The translations under genes and the position numbers were made by a program. A stretch of 64,000 nt of DNA from Rapana venosa (lineage: Eukaryota; Mollusca; Gastropoda; Neogastropoda; Muricidae): the NCBI GenBank assembly GCA_028751875.1, contig CM054138.1, positions 37,892,927 to 37,956,926 on the forward strand. The letters run 5' to 3'. Positions within the stretch are counted from its first letter, which is position 1; each line of letters begins with the position of its first letter. This document shows, one piece after another, positions 11,052 through 22,300 of the stretch. Under the pieces are notes generated by a model. It ran no database searches, had not been told where the DNA came from, and worked only from the letters and a program-made list of their open reading frames with translations.

Positions 11052-11600
11052 CTTCTTCTTCTGTTTATTCCTTATAGCTCCTAGCGGAGCATATGGCCTC
11101 AACAGCGTCCCTCCACTTTCTCCTGTCTCTGGCAAGGGTCTTGGCCTCTTCCCATGTCAGGCTGGAGTCTCTCAGCTCACTATGCAGGCTTCTCCTCCAG
11201 GTCTGTTTGGGGCGCCCTCTCTTCCTTTTTCCCTGCGGGTTCCACTCGAGAGCTTGTCTGGTGATGTTGCAAGGCTCCTTTCGTAGGGTGTGGCCGACCC
11301 AACGCCACTTTCGCCGCCTTACTTGGACTTCCATAGGCTGTTGGTTCGCCCTCATCCACAGGTCGGTACTTGGCACTCTGTCGAACCATCTGAGATGAAG
11401 GATCTGCCGGAGACATCCGTTGATGAAGGTCTGGATCTTGGAGGAGCTGGTGTTGATGACCCGCCAAGTTTCTGAACCGTAGAGAAGCACAGACTTCACG
11501 TTGAAGTTGAAGATCCTGAGCTTGATGGTTGTGGAGATCGCATTTGTTCTCCATACAGGTTTCAAGATGGCAAATGCTTGGCGTGCTTTAAGAAAGAAAG
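11052..11600 (-). mobile_element. 5'-truncated LINE 3' fragment with 13-bp target duplication
   Basis: The minus strand encodes the last part of an ORF2 from about 11,595 to 11,065. Recognisable blocks are SVLLYGSETWRV (near 11,475), FINGCLRQILHLRW, RRKWRWVGHTLRKEP (near 11,290) and GKRKRGRPKQTWRRSL (near 11,205), then a DRRKWRDAVEAIC terminus. The 3' end carries an (AAG)n tail at 11,052-11,063 on the minus strand. The 13-bp direct repeat AAATCTTACTATT flanks it exactly (11,039-11,051 and 11,601-11,613), so both boundaries are firm. The RT palm is absent because of 5' truncation. The coding frame is open, which indicates a fairly recent insertion. Clade uncertain. Confidence 0.8.
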
Positions 11601-11694
11601 AAATCTTACTATTACGACTTAGTTTTCTGGCTAGCCTGCTTCAGAACTTAGGGCATGTTGCACTGACTGTCTCTGTATTCTTCTTCTTCTTCTT

Positions 11695-13090
11695 TCATCT
11701 TCCGCTGGTGCCCTTCGGCATCGCGGGGAGACACAGACATCTGTCTGCAGCTAGGCGGGAGGCTTGATGTAGTGACAGGTCATGGGCTCGCAGGGTGTCA
11801 GCCATGGAGTCGCTCCATCGTCTCCTTGGTCTACCTCTGGCTTTCCAGCCATTGTATTTGGTGGTGTATGCCCGTAGGGCTGGTTGGTTGGGCGGCATTC
11901 TAGTGAGGTGACCAAACCACCTGATCCTTTGTTGTTCGATATGGTGGAGAATTGGTGTTAGTCCGACCATGTCTCTGATCACCTCCTTCTTGATCTTGTC
12001 GCGTCTGGTTTTGTTGACAGCTTTTCTCAGGCAGCGCATTTCACATGTGACCAATTTTCTCTCTAAGGCTTTTGTTAGGGCCCATGTCTGACACTGGTAT
12101 GTGAGTGTTGGAACGAAGATGGTGTTGATGAGTTTTGCCTTGGTGCTCATTGGGATGCTGGATTGTTTTAGAAGGGGGGCGAGTTGGTAACTGACTGCGT
12201 TCGCTTTCTGGCATCTTGTTTCTATCTCTCTGTCCAATTTTCCATCTTCAGTGAAGAGGCTGCCAAGGTATTTAAATTCTTTGGTCTGTTTCAGCTGGGT
12301 GCCGTTGATGTTGATGTCCAGCTTTCCTGGATTTCTGCTGACAGACATAACTTCTGTTTTGGTGATACTGATCTTCATATCATACCTCTCGCAGCTTGTG
12401 TTGAGTTGTCTGTGTGATCTTGAAGAGCTGCTTTGTTCTGATTCATCAGGACTGGTCGTCAGCAAATAATAGTTCGTTCAGGGCCTCAAGATCTGGGTTG
12501 GCTTCCTTTGTGATCTGGTCCATGTAGATCACGAAGAGAAGGGGAGAGAGTACGCAGCCTTGCCTGACCCTGATGTAACCGGGAACCAGTCGGATGTTCC
12601 ACTGGCTGTTCGGACTGGCTCATACTGTTGGCATAGATTGCTCTGATGTTATCAAGCAACTGCCCCTTCACGTCGTATTGCTCCAGGATCTTCCAGAGCT
12701 TGTCTCTGTTGACTCGGTCGAAAGCTTTTTCTTGATCAACGAATACTGTATGCAGGTCTTGGTTGTATTCGATGGCTCTTTCACACAGCTGTCGGAGTGC
12801 GAAAATGGCATCTGTGCACCCTCTTCCTTTCCGAAAGCCAAACTGGGCATTGCTCAGTAGGTGTTCTGCTTTGGCTCTTGTGCGCTGTTCCAGAATCTTT
12901 GCATACATTTTCCCTACATGGCTGAGAAGTGAAATGCCTCTGTAGGTGCTGCAGTCTCTCTTGCTGCCCTTCTTCTTCCAAATGGCACCACTATTGCATT
13001 TTGCCAGTCCATTGGTACTTTCCTCTCTTCCATGCTTTCTGGAAAGATGATGGTGAGCACTTAACTCCCGTTTCTCTGCATGCAAGGATG
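11695..13090 (-). pseudogene. Reverse transcriptase and C-terminal domain of element A
   Basis: Reading down the minus strand: TYRGISLLSHVGKMYAKILE (near 12,965-12,905), AQFGFRKGRGCTDAIFALRQ (about 12,850-12,790), and motif A as FVDQEKAFDRVNRDK (about 12,745-12,700). A frameshift comes around the QGC motif near 12,570, then motif C as ELLFADDQS at about 12,479-12,449. The next block is open from about 12,465 to 11,695: KISITKTEVMSVSRNPGK, EFKYLGSLFTEDGK, then VPTLTYQCQTWALTK and the C-terminal RWFGHLTRMPPNQPALRAY. The two catalytic Asp residues of the FADD box are present, but the frame changes immediately after it. Confidence 0.75.
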
Positions 13091-13899
13091 CTTCAGTTGT
13101 TATGCCGTCATCACCTACCGCTTTGCCCTTTGGGCTGGTCTTAATTGCTTTTTGTTTCAGGCTTCAAGGATTTGGGGCTCTAAACTGGTCTTTATAGCGT
13201 GGTGAGAACTGAGAGCTGGAAGCTTGTACTCCAGATGGGTTTAAAAGATCTTTAAAGTAATCTTCCCATCGTTTCTGAATTTCCTCTTCTTTGTGCAATG
13301 CCTCTCCATTTGCATCATTCACTACTGTTGTTGGATTGAATGGCTCATCTCTTACTCTCATCGTCTTCACAGTTTTGAAAAATTCTCTTGGGGAGTTCTT
13401 GCAAATTTCACTTAACTTCTCTTCATAAGTCGCCCAAGATTTTCTTTGGAGGCTTTCACAACGCGATTACTATGTCTTCTTGCGATTCTGTACTTGGCGT
13501 AGTCCTCTTCTGTCTTGGTCTTGGCCCAAGCTTTATATAGCTGCTTTTTTTCTTTGATGGCTTCCACCAAGCTGTAGCTTTCCTGTTTTTACCTCCACAT
13601 TTCTTTGTCCCGCAAACTTCCCTTAAGGTGTTCAAGAGAGCTGGCTTGAAGGTGTCCCAGACTTGCTCCATGTTGAGAGGTGTTGTATCAATGGAGTCAA
13701 GTTTCACCTTGATAGCACTGTGAATCTGTTCTTGCACTTCTTTCTCTTCCAGTTTGAGGAGGTTGATCTTTTCAGGCTGGTTCTTCCTAGCAGTTGTTGT
13801 TTTCTTCTTCTGAGTACTGGAGGCTAGAATGACAGGCCTGTGGTCCGTGTCAAGGTTGGCATTGGGATGGCTTTTGAGTCTTTGATGGCGTAAACGTGT

Positions 13900-14620
13900 T
13901 CTTAGATCTTGCAAGTAAAGTCGATTTGAGACGAGATGTTGAGATCGTTCCATTTGTACCAGGTGTAAATTTGGGAGGCTCGGTGTTGGAAAAGGTTGTT
14001 GGTGATGATCAGATCATGCTCTGCACATAGTTCCAGCACGTGGTTCCCGTTGTAATTGCAAGGTGTTCTGTGGTCACTGTGGGGTCCAAGATGTTTTGTC
14101 CACGGGTTTCTTCTCTCACCAACTCTGTCGTTGAAATCACCCATGACATACAGGTCCTTTTTGTCAGGGTGCTGTTGATGAGTCGGAGAGCTCTTGATAG
14201 AATGAGTCTTTCTCCTCTTCTGAGTACGAATCGTTACACGGTGCATATGCTTGGATATAGTGGACGATTTTGTTGGACTTTCTTACACCGATTTTAATCA
14301 GTCTTTCTGATATGTGTTCTGTACTCATGAGATTCTTTGCTATGTCTGGGTGTAGGATGAATCCCACACCATGCGTTGGTCTCTGGTCTTTCCTGACTCC
14401 ACTCTAGATGAGAACAAAGTTTGAATGGATTTCTTTCGTTCCTTCTCCTTTCTTCCTAGTGTCTGAAATGCCCATGATGGAGATCTTTCTTTTGGTCATG
14501 AATTCCACAATTTCTGGTTCCTTGTTTGTTAGGCCGCAGATGTTCCATGTTCCAATGTAGTCACTGTTCCTATCTCGATGTCCGTTTCCATTGCGAGGTC
14601 GTTTTCCGTTGGTATCCGTC
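13900..14620 (-). pseudogene. Endonuclease domain of RTE-like element A
   Basis: In minus-strand order: GTWNICGLTNKEPEIVEF (about 14,555-14,500), THGVGFILHPDIAKNL near 14,375-14,330, VHYIQAYAPCND near 14,255-14,225, and the catalytic YVMGDFNDRVGERR block near 14,155-14,110. The last signature, DTDHRPVILA, follows near 13,850-13,820 in a further frame and replaces the usual SDH with TDH. These are the Asn/Asp/His positions that nick target DNA in apurinic-type endonucleases. At least two frame changes (near 14,370 and 14,165) disable it. Confidence 0.7.
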
Positions 14621-14956
14621 CGTTTGTGTCTCTTTTCAGTTTTCTTAGCGGTGTCTCTGTATTTTGTCTAGAATTTCGTTTTTCAGTCAGAGGGAACAAA
14701 TGAAAGTCAGTCACCGCTACATTAAATTTTGCCTACCCTTTCCTCCACATGCAAACTGCACTGGACGTCTGTCCTGGGCTTGTCACACAGGCTGCTGACA
14801 GGGTAACTGTGCAAACGTTGCCAGCTAACGTCAGTGCTCATGTAAAGTGTGTCAATCAGCTCTGTTTTCTGACTTTTCAAATTCAAATGCACGATCTTCA
14901 AAACGAAAGTGACATATGTGTAAAAAAAAAAAAGGTTTTGATCATGATAGCGCTAA

Positions 14957-15090
14957 TGTGTGTGTGTGTGTGGTTGTGGTGTGTGCGCGCGCGCGTGTGT
15001 TTACATGCGTATGTGGTGTGTGTGTGTGTGTGTGGTGTGTGTGTTGGTGTGGAGAGAGAGAGAGAGAGAGAAGGAAGAGAGAGAGAGAAA
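14957..15090. repeat. Compound (GT)n(GC)n(GA)n microsatellite inside element D
   Basis: GT repeats with a short GCGCGC patch near 14,988, further GT repeats, then GA repeats to about 15,090. The inverted counterpart lies at about 47,530-47,660. Confidence 0.9.
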
Positions 15091-16012
15091 TCAAATCAAA
15101 TCAAATGCATGTTGCCCTTACTGTCGGCATTGAATGTCAATGGGTTGGTGTCTAAGATAAGTGATTAAAAAAAACACCCGTTTTGTTACATTATGATACT
15201 GCATGGAGGCTTTTGTGGAAATGTACAGTTGAACATGTTTTTATTGTTGTCGTTTTTCTTACAACACAGCGCATTATAAATCAGCTAGCTATTCAATCCA
15301 TAAACGAAAAAAGGTCCAGAAGGATATATTGTTGGATCAAGAAGGAACTTTCGTAATACATTAAACAAAACATCACTGATTTTATCAAAAGGTCATTGAG
15401 GTTGAGGATGTATTATTTACTTACTACCAGAAAATCGTTTTGAATTAAGAGTGGTTATGCTTATGTCAAAAATAGAGTTGCAGGTAAGATTTTAGAGCTT
15501 TCAGATGTGCATGTATTGAAGAAAAGAGATTTCAATGAATTGACTGTAAATATTTCCCAGATATCATAGATAAAGAATCTCATTGTTTTAGTATTACAGG
15601 CATGTCACGATTACAGATGCTCCGATGATTACGTAATATAGAAAAATGGCAAATATATGATAAATATGTGTATAATTCTGAATGTATGTATTCTAATTTG
15701 GTAAATTTGCTGGATTTGATCATGGTTGTTTTATGTATATCAGACACAGGTAAAAGTGTAATGATTATATTTTGTTATCTGCTGTTTTGTATAAAGTTTA
15801 TAGATAGATGACACAACTGAAATGAACATAATCAAACAACTAAGATTTTTCTTTTTCAGGTTACTTGAACCATTTACTGTCAAAGATATCTGTGCTTTAT
15901 GTTGATCTACATATTGAAAATTGTATGTTTACAGATTACGGTTTGGAACACCTGGCCACTGTTTGGCTTTGAAACTACTGAATAAACCATTTCGAGTTGA
16001 GTTCGAGTTCGA

Positions 16013-16014
<2 letters not shown>

Positions 16015-16061
<47 letters not shown>
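16015..16061. repeat. (CT)n microsatellite between a LINE tail and a SINE
   Basis: Perfect CT tract joining the TTCGAG-type tail of element D to the head of the SINE at 16,062. Confidence 0.9.
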
Positions 16062-16063
<2 letters not shown>

Positions 16064-16380
16064 GACGGGATAGCCTAGTGGTTAGAACATTGTGCTCGCA
16101 ATTTCGATTCCCATTCAAGGGGATATTTTCCCCTGGAGTTAACATCAGTGGAGACTCCACTCTCCCCAAAAGTCCTTCGGATGAGACCGAGGCCCCGTGT
16201 GCGAACGCACGCAGAACATCTTGCGCATACGTTAAATCCTGTTCCGCTTTTCGTAAGAGTAGGCCATTGTGTGCCGGTGGGAACAGATGACAGAATTTAC
16301 AGAACCACATACACACGGGGACTATTTGTAAAAAAGCACATAAGTGCTTATTCCATTATCCTCGATATAAAAGATTAAAA
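16062..16380 (+). mobile_element. tRNA-headed SINE, family 1
   Basis: It starts with a tRNA-like head, GGGACGGGATAGCCTAGTGG (A box), followed by a degraded B box (TTTCGATTCCC). The body has TCCTTCGGATGAGACCGAGG, then GAACGCACGCAGAACATCTT, AGTAGGCCATTGTGTGCCGG, and a tail with GCACATAAGTGCTTATTCCA before an A/T-rich end. At least four other copies share this body (26,353-26,664; 57,362-57,672; 62,890-63,236; noisy ones near 21,415, 25,284, 42,000, 42,800 and 46,400). A SINE is transcribed by RNA polymerase III and moved by a partner LINE. The central 'CGGATGAGAC' block is, from memory, common in mollusc SINEs. Confidence 0.8.
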
Positions 16381-16394
16381 GAAAAAATATATAT

Positions 16395-16462
16395 ATCTGC
16401 GGGGACTGGATGTAAAAAAGCACATGAGTGCTTATTCATTATCCTCGAAATAAAAGAATTTG
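16395..16462 (+). mobile_element. Second SINE family 1 tail, 5'-truncated
   Basis: GGGGACTGGATGTAAAAAAG and AGCACATGAGTGCTTATTCA followed by CCTCGAAATAAAAG repeat the last part of the preceding SINE. Two SINE tails therefore lie in tandem, and this copy lacks head and body. A CT tract (16,472-16,510) follows. Confidence 0.65.
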
Positions 16463-16467
16463 TCATT

Positions 16468-16511
<44 letters not shown>

Positions 16512-16879
16512 CTCACTCTCCTGAACTGTGTTCACAGTCGCAGCAAGACGTATTTTCTGCACGGTCTCAACTTTTAATGACGTTTTTGCTAAGCAGGTAA
16601 TTAATTACCAAGTAATTGCCAGTTACAGTTTCATGGTACCAACAAACTGCCAACAACAGCAGTAACCCACAGACAAAAAAATGGGCAGTTCTATTGCCTA
16701 GATGTGGAAATATCTGCAAGAGAAAGGAAACAACAAGATAGAAACGAGCCACTGGTCCAGCCATTTTCAGTGACAACAGAAGTGACAGTCTGGTGCACTG
16801 CTGTGACTGTCGCTGCTCTTTACTGCCTGTCCTTTCTCCTGTTCTTGTTGAACTGAACCCGGTCCCAGGGATTACACCC

Positions 16880-17285
16880 ACGAAACAACCTACAATGACC
16901 GCAACTTTATGCAACAAGTGCAGATATTGGACAACAAATTTTCAGAGTTTACAGATTCCTTAAAGTGGACGAAAAGCTGGCAAAACTGGAAAACTCTTTT
17001 TGATCGTTTGGCTTCAGACCTTAGTTCTCTCCAGGAACGGATCCGAGAAGACCGGGAAGACCTTTTTAATATCAAACAAACCCAGAGCCATTTTCATGAA
17101 CGGATGAACCGAATTGAACAGGAACTAGATGAGCTGCAGAAGAATTCCCGACAGTCCACCTTGAAACTTTTTGGTGTCAGAGAACAAGATCATGAAAATA
17201 CCCAGGAAAGTTCCCAGATTGTTCTCAAGCTGCTCAACCAGTACTCATCATCACGCACATGGCAGGAATCGGACATTGAAAGAAC
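16880..17285 (+). pseudogene. L1/Tx1-like ORF1 protein, N-terminal part
   Basis: An open frame runs from before ATG 16,909 and translates as a coiled-coil protein: IREDREDLFNIKQTQSHFHE, MNRIEQELDELQKNSRQ, then STLKLFGVREQD and a region reading SRTWQESDIER. The long heptad segment followed by 'xLKLFGVxE' and 'DIERA/TH' is the layout of L1-type ORF1 proteins (trimeric RNA chaperone). The expected continuation after DIER (an AHRVG...RPLIVxF block) is missing here because sequence quality collapses at about 17,285. It can be read instead at about 22,545-22,610. So this is a real ORF cut by an assembly junction rather than a natural truncation. Confidence 0.6.
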
Positions 17286-17600
17286 CAAACACAATTTTCC
17301 TCTTTTTCCTTATATCCTACAAAAAACCTCAACAACCCCTTTCCACTTTTCCTTCCCCCAACCCCCTCCCCCATGTTATGATCCTCACTCACAAAATCAC
17401 TTCCCTCCATCTTTTCCCCCTCCTTTTTCCCTCTTCCACTCAACTTCTATTTAAATCCTTTTTTCCAACCCACAACTTTCCCCCTTTACTTATTCCACGT
17501 TTTTCCCCTATCCCATCACTTCCCCTTTTCAACCACAATAAACTCCAACCCTTATAAATAATCTTAACCCCTTTTATACCCCCAAAATTTAACTAAAAAC
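17286..17600. other. Pyrimidine-rich junction of uncertain authenticity
   Basis: Strongly skewed C/T/A sequence with almost no G on the plus strand, beginning in mid-codon of an ORF1 and ending where a degraded copy of 11,493 onward starts. It looks like poorly basecalled or filler sequence. No feature recognised. Confidence 0.5.
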
Positions 17601-20600
17601 CTTCACGTTGAAGTTTGAAAACCACATTTTGTAGTGATTTGTTTCCCAACAGTTTCCCCAAGATGGCAACTTCTTTTTTAAAGGGAAAAAGTTTCTTACT
17701 ATTCGATTGGTTTTTGGGCTAGCCTCTTAGATTTTGGGGGCATGTTTGCATGTTTCCTCTGTAATTTCTTTTCTTTTATCTTCCCTGTCCCTTATCGCGG
17801 GGAGACCAGAATTGCTCACACAGTTTGTATTGCAGCTCCCCATGTAACATGAGTCCCCCTTCTCCTTGGTTACCTCGGGCTTTCGCCATTTTTTGGTGTA
17901 TGCCCGTGGGGCTGGTTTTTTTGGGGGATTCTAGTGATGCCAAATACCTTTGGTTTTTTGAATTGAGAAGGTTTTAGTATGTCTTAAAAACCTTTTTGGA
18001 TTTTGTGTCGGGTTTTTTGTTGAACTTTTCTCACACCTTTCACCTTACTTTTCTTCAACTTTTTTCCCCATTTACAGGTATTTTATTTTAACAAAGTTGT
18101 ATATTTTGCCTGGGCCATTGGTCTGAAATTTTTTAAGGGGGGGGCGAGTTGGTAACACCCCTTTTTGGGCATTTGCACTCTCTGCCCCAATTTCCTCTAT
18201 AAAAACCCCAGTAATTTAAATTTTTTGTCTGTTTATGGGGGGGGGTGATGTGATTCCACTTTCCCTGGATTTAGCGCCCGAATAATTTGTTTTTAACTGA
18301 TCTTAAAATTTAAAAACCCTCCCCCTTTTTATTGGTCTTGTATCTTGAAGAGTTTTTTTTATTCATCAACTTCTCACAAATTATAGTTCTTTGGGCCCAG
18401 ATGGGGGTTGGCTTCCTTTTATTTTTCCATTAGTAGGAGGGGGAAATACGCATTTTCCTCCCCTGAGTAACGGCCCGTGGAGTTTCCCGCTTTCACTTGT
18501 TACTTTCATAGTTCTCGATGTTAAAAAGAAAATGCCCCTTCAGGTATTTAGGATTTCCAGGTTTTTTGTTATCGGTAAAGCTTTTTTTTGTCAACAAATA
18601 CTGATCATTTTTTTGTATTCGATGGCTTTTTCAACAGCCCCGGTGCGAAAATGATCTTCCCCCTTTCCTTTGAAAACCAAACGGGGCATTGCTCAGGTGT
18701 TCTGTTTCCTTTTCCTTTTTCCAAAATTTTCATCCTTTTCCCACAAAATAAATCCTCTGTATTCTTTTCCTTCTTGCCCCTTTTTCCTTCAAATTGCAAA
18801 TGTTTTTCCTCCATTGGTCTTTCCTCTTTTCCTCTTCGGGAAGTGTTGAACTTAATGTTTTTTAAGGGATGGCTTATTTGTTATCCTCAAAATAGTTTCC
18901 CTTTGGGGCTGTTTAATTGCTTTTTCTTTTTCACTTCAAGGATTTGGGGTCAAACTGGTTTTTTATCGGGGGGAGCTGGGGGAAGTTTTTACCCCCAGAG
19001 GGGTTTTAAAAAGTTTTTAAAAAGAAATTTTCCCCATGTTTAAAATTCCTCTTCTTGTCATTCCTCTCCACATATTCACATGTGTTATGAAGGTTTATCT
19101 CTTATCCACTCTTCACATTTTGAAAAAATCTTTGGGGGGGTTCTGAAAATTTCACTTAATTTTTTCAAAAAGTGCCCAAATTTTTTTACTTTCCAGGTTA
19201 CTTTTCTTCTTCGATTCTGTATTTCCCCCCAGCCCTTTGTCTTGCTTGGCCCAAAAGCTTTATTACGTTTTTTCTTTATCTTCCCCAAACTGTACTTTCC
19301 TTTTTTAACCCCCAATTTCTTTGCCCGCAAACTTCCCTTTAAGGTGTCAAACCAATTCCCAACTTGCTCCATGTTGAGAGGGTGACAATGAGTCGGTTTC
19401 ACCTTGTAGCAGTAATCTGTTCTTATTTTTTCTTAGTTTGGGAAAAATTTGGATCTTTCAGGCTTTCTTTACTTGTTGTTTCTTTTCCTATAGGGACTAA
19501 TGGGCCCTTTTGGGTCCTTCAAGTTCTTTGGGGGTTGTTTTATCTTGTGGCGAACGTGTTTAAATTTTTCAATTTTAAAAGTCGTTTAACAATTTAGTGC
19601 ATTTGTACCAGGGAAAAATTGGAGGCTCGTTTTGGGGGGGGTATGTCAAAACATTTCTTGCCATATTCCCCGGGGCCCCGTTGTAATTGCAAGGTGTTCT
19701 GGTGGCCTGGGGGGTCCAAGTGTTTTGTACGGTTCTTTCTCCCCACTTGCGTAAAATCACCATGTCCTCCTTTTTTGGGGGTCGTTGGGGGTGGGGAACT
19801 TTGTAGGGCTTTCCCTCTTCTGATACAATCGTTCAGGGCTTGCTTAATTTAACTTTTTTTGGGATTTCCCCTACCCGATTTTAATTATTTTTTCCTGTAT
19901 GTGTTCTGTACTTGGACTTTGTAGTCTGGGTTAAAATACCCAATGCTTGGCCTGGTTTTTCCCTGCTACTCAATGAAAAAAATTTTGAATATTTTTTCGT
20001 TCCTTCTTTTCTTCCCCGGAAAGGGGATATAATCTTTCTTTTGGTCTGAATTCCCCCTTTTTTGGTCTTGTTTTTAGCCAAAAATTTATTTCCAATGTAT
20101 CACGCCACTCATGCCTTTCCATTCGAGGCGTTTTCCTTTTCCGCCCTTTTTGTCTTTTTCGTTTTTTACGGGTTCTGAAAATTTTCTAGAATTTCTTTTT
20201 TTTCAGCAGAGGGAACTTGAAAGTCGTACCGCCTCTTAAATTTTTCCCTATTCCTCCCCTTTTCAAATGCCGAGCTGTCCTCTTTACAAAGGCTCTAAGG
20301 GGAACGGAAGTTCCGTAAACTCAGTGTAGTAAAGGTAAATCGCCCCTGTTTTTGTTTTTTCTGAGTTTAAAAAACGAAATGACAAGGAAAAAAAAAAAAA
20401 AGGTTTTACAAAGGCTAAGGTTTGTTTTGGCTGTGGCCCCCGGGGACTGTTTTGGTGTGTGGGTGGTTTGGGTGTGTGTGGAGAAGAGAGAGAGAGGAGA
20501 GGGGGAGAAAACAAAATAAAAATCAAATGCTTTTTTCCCCAAACTGTGGATTGGAAGAATGGGTTTGTTGTCTAAGTTAAGGTTTAAAAAAAACACCCCG

Positions 20601-21805
20601 TTTTGTACAAGTACTGAGGAGGCTTTGTGGAAATGACAGTTGAAAAAGTTTTATTGTTGTGTTTTTCTTCAACAAGCGATTATAAATCAGTGTATTAAAA
20701 ATCCTAAACGAAAAAAGGCCAAAGGATATATTGTTGGATAAGAAGGAACTTTCGTAATAATTAAACAAACATCCTGATTTTAAATCAAAAGGTATTGAGG
20801 GTTGAAAGGTGTATTATTACTTACCCAAAAAATGTTTGAAGTTAAGAGTGGTATGCTTATTCAAAAATAGTTTTGCAGTTAGATTTTAGAGCTTTCAGAT
20901 GGCATGTTTTGAAGAAAAGATTTCAATGATTGACTGTAAATTTTTCCCGATTCAAGATAAAAAATCTCTTTGTTTTAGTTTTAAGGCATGTCACGTTTTA
21001 CGACTCCTATTAGTAAATAAAAAAACAAATATATGATAAATAGTGTATAATTCAAATGTATTATTCTTTTTTGGAAAAATTGGGATTTGATCAGGGTTTG
21101 TTTTATGTATATCAGCACAGGTAAAAGTGTAATGATTTATTTTTTATCTCTGTTTTGTATAAAATTTATAATAATGACAAAACTGAAATAAACAAATCAA
21201 ACAACAAAGATTTTTCTTTTTAGTTACTTGAACCATTTACTGTCAAAGTATCTGTCTTTATGTTGATCTAAATTGAAAATTGTAGTTTACAGATTCGGTT
21301 TGGAACACCGGCCATTTTTGGCTTTGAAATACTGAAATAAACCATTTCGGTTGATTTCGAGTTCGAGTTCTTTTTCCCCTCTCTCTCCTCTCTCTCTCCC
21401 TCTCTCTCTCTCTGGGACGGGATCCCAGGGTTAGAACATTGTGCTCGCAATTTCGATTCCCATTCAAGGGGGATTTTTTCCCCATTAACATCAGTGGAGA
21501 CCCCACTCCCCCCAAAATCCTTCGGATGGACCGAGCCCCGGGGCAAAACGCCGCGAACATCTTGGCTAGTTAAATCCTTTTCCCGTTTTCGTAAGAGTAG
21601 GCCATTGTGTCCCGGTGGAAAACAGATACGAATTTACAAAAACCACTACACACGGGGACTATTTGTAAAAAAGCACATAATTTTTTTTTCCATTATCTCG
21701 AATAAAAATTAAAAAAAAAAAATTTATTACCGGGGGAGGATGAAAAAAAAAGCACATGAGTGCTTATTCTTTTCCTCAAAATAAAAAAATTTGTATTGTC
21801 ATTCT

Positions 21806-21840
<35 letters not shown>

Positions 21841-22300
21841 CTCACTTCCAAACTGTGTTCCGTCGCAGAAAGCTTTTTTCTGCACGGTCTCAATTTTTAA
21901 TGCTTTTTGAAAGCGGGTAATTAATTACCAAGAAATTTGCCATTTCAGTTTAGGGTACCAACAAATGCAAAACACAGAACCACAGACAAAAAAAAGGGCA
22001 GTTCTATTGCCTAGATGTGGAAATTCTGCAAGAGAAAGGAAACAACAAGATAAAACGAGCCACTGGTCCAGCCTTTTCAGTGACAACAGAATGACAGTCT
22101 GTGCATGCTGTGACTGTCGTGCTCTTTATGCCTTCCTTTTCCTGTTCTTGTTGAACTGAAAAACCCGGTCCCAGGGATTAACCCCCGAAACAACCCACAA
22201 TGCCGCAACTTTATGAACAAGTGCAGATATTGGACAAAAATTTTCGGTTTACAATTTCCTTTAAAATGGACGAAAAACTGGCAAAAGGAAAAACTTTGAA
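17601..22300. repeat. Error-rich second copy of 11,493-17,000
   Basis: Order and orientation repeat those of the clean segment. Element A on the minus strand is at about 17,760-20,170 (for example TTGCTCCATGTTGAGAGG at 19,363 against 13,662). The GT/GA tract is at about 20,450-20,510, element D 3' sequence with its TTCGAG tail at about 20,560-21,370, the SINE at about 21,415-21,720, the SINE tail at about 21,735-21,790, and the ORF1 leader from 21,900. Differences are mostly deletions and homopolymer changes every few bases, so no reading frame survives. This looks like uncorrected long-read sequence rather than evolutionary decay. Confidence 0.8.

Larger units (their letters stand above)
11680..14651 (-). 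mobile_element. LINE 'A' (RTE-like), near full length, minus strand
   Basis: A 2,972-bp element flanked by the perfect 12-bp repeat TGTCTCTGTATT (11,668-11,679 and 14,652-14,663). On the minus strand it runs from an endonuclease near 14,550 through RT to a short (GAA)n tail at 11,680-11,695. The compact single-ORF layout, the absence of ORF1 and the C-terminal IRWFGHLTRMPPNQ and GRPRRRWSDSMADTL blocks fit the RTE clade. Frameshifts at several points break the ORF into pieces, but protein motifs are well kept, so the insertion is younger than host element D. Its 5' end is seen again, inverted, at about 47,950-48,130. Confidence 0.8.
10853..16018 (+). mobile_element. LINE 'D' (C-related), split by two younger LINEs
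   Basis: An ORF1 fragment at about 10,866-11,051 resembles the ORF1 of C: KHKLRGSNIFIGEDFNQ and IRRKLVPHLK, then after a deletion FDHLVIDEKFYLDESPNL. It stops exactly at an insertion site. The host sequence resumes at 11,601-11,679, stops at a second site, and resumes at 14,652. A LINE endonuclease start (LSALNVNGLVSKISD) appears at about 15,123-15,167. The element ends near 16,018 with GAATAAA and a GAGTTCGAGTTCGAGTTC tail, the same tail type as C. The stretch 15,170-15,960 has many stops and no RT motif I can name. The interpretation as one host element is inferred from order, strand and tail. Confidence 0.5.

Noticed and set aside
16062..16140. tRNA gene
   Set aside because: A and B boxes are present but the sequence lacks a complete cloverleaf and is the head of a multi-copy SINE.
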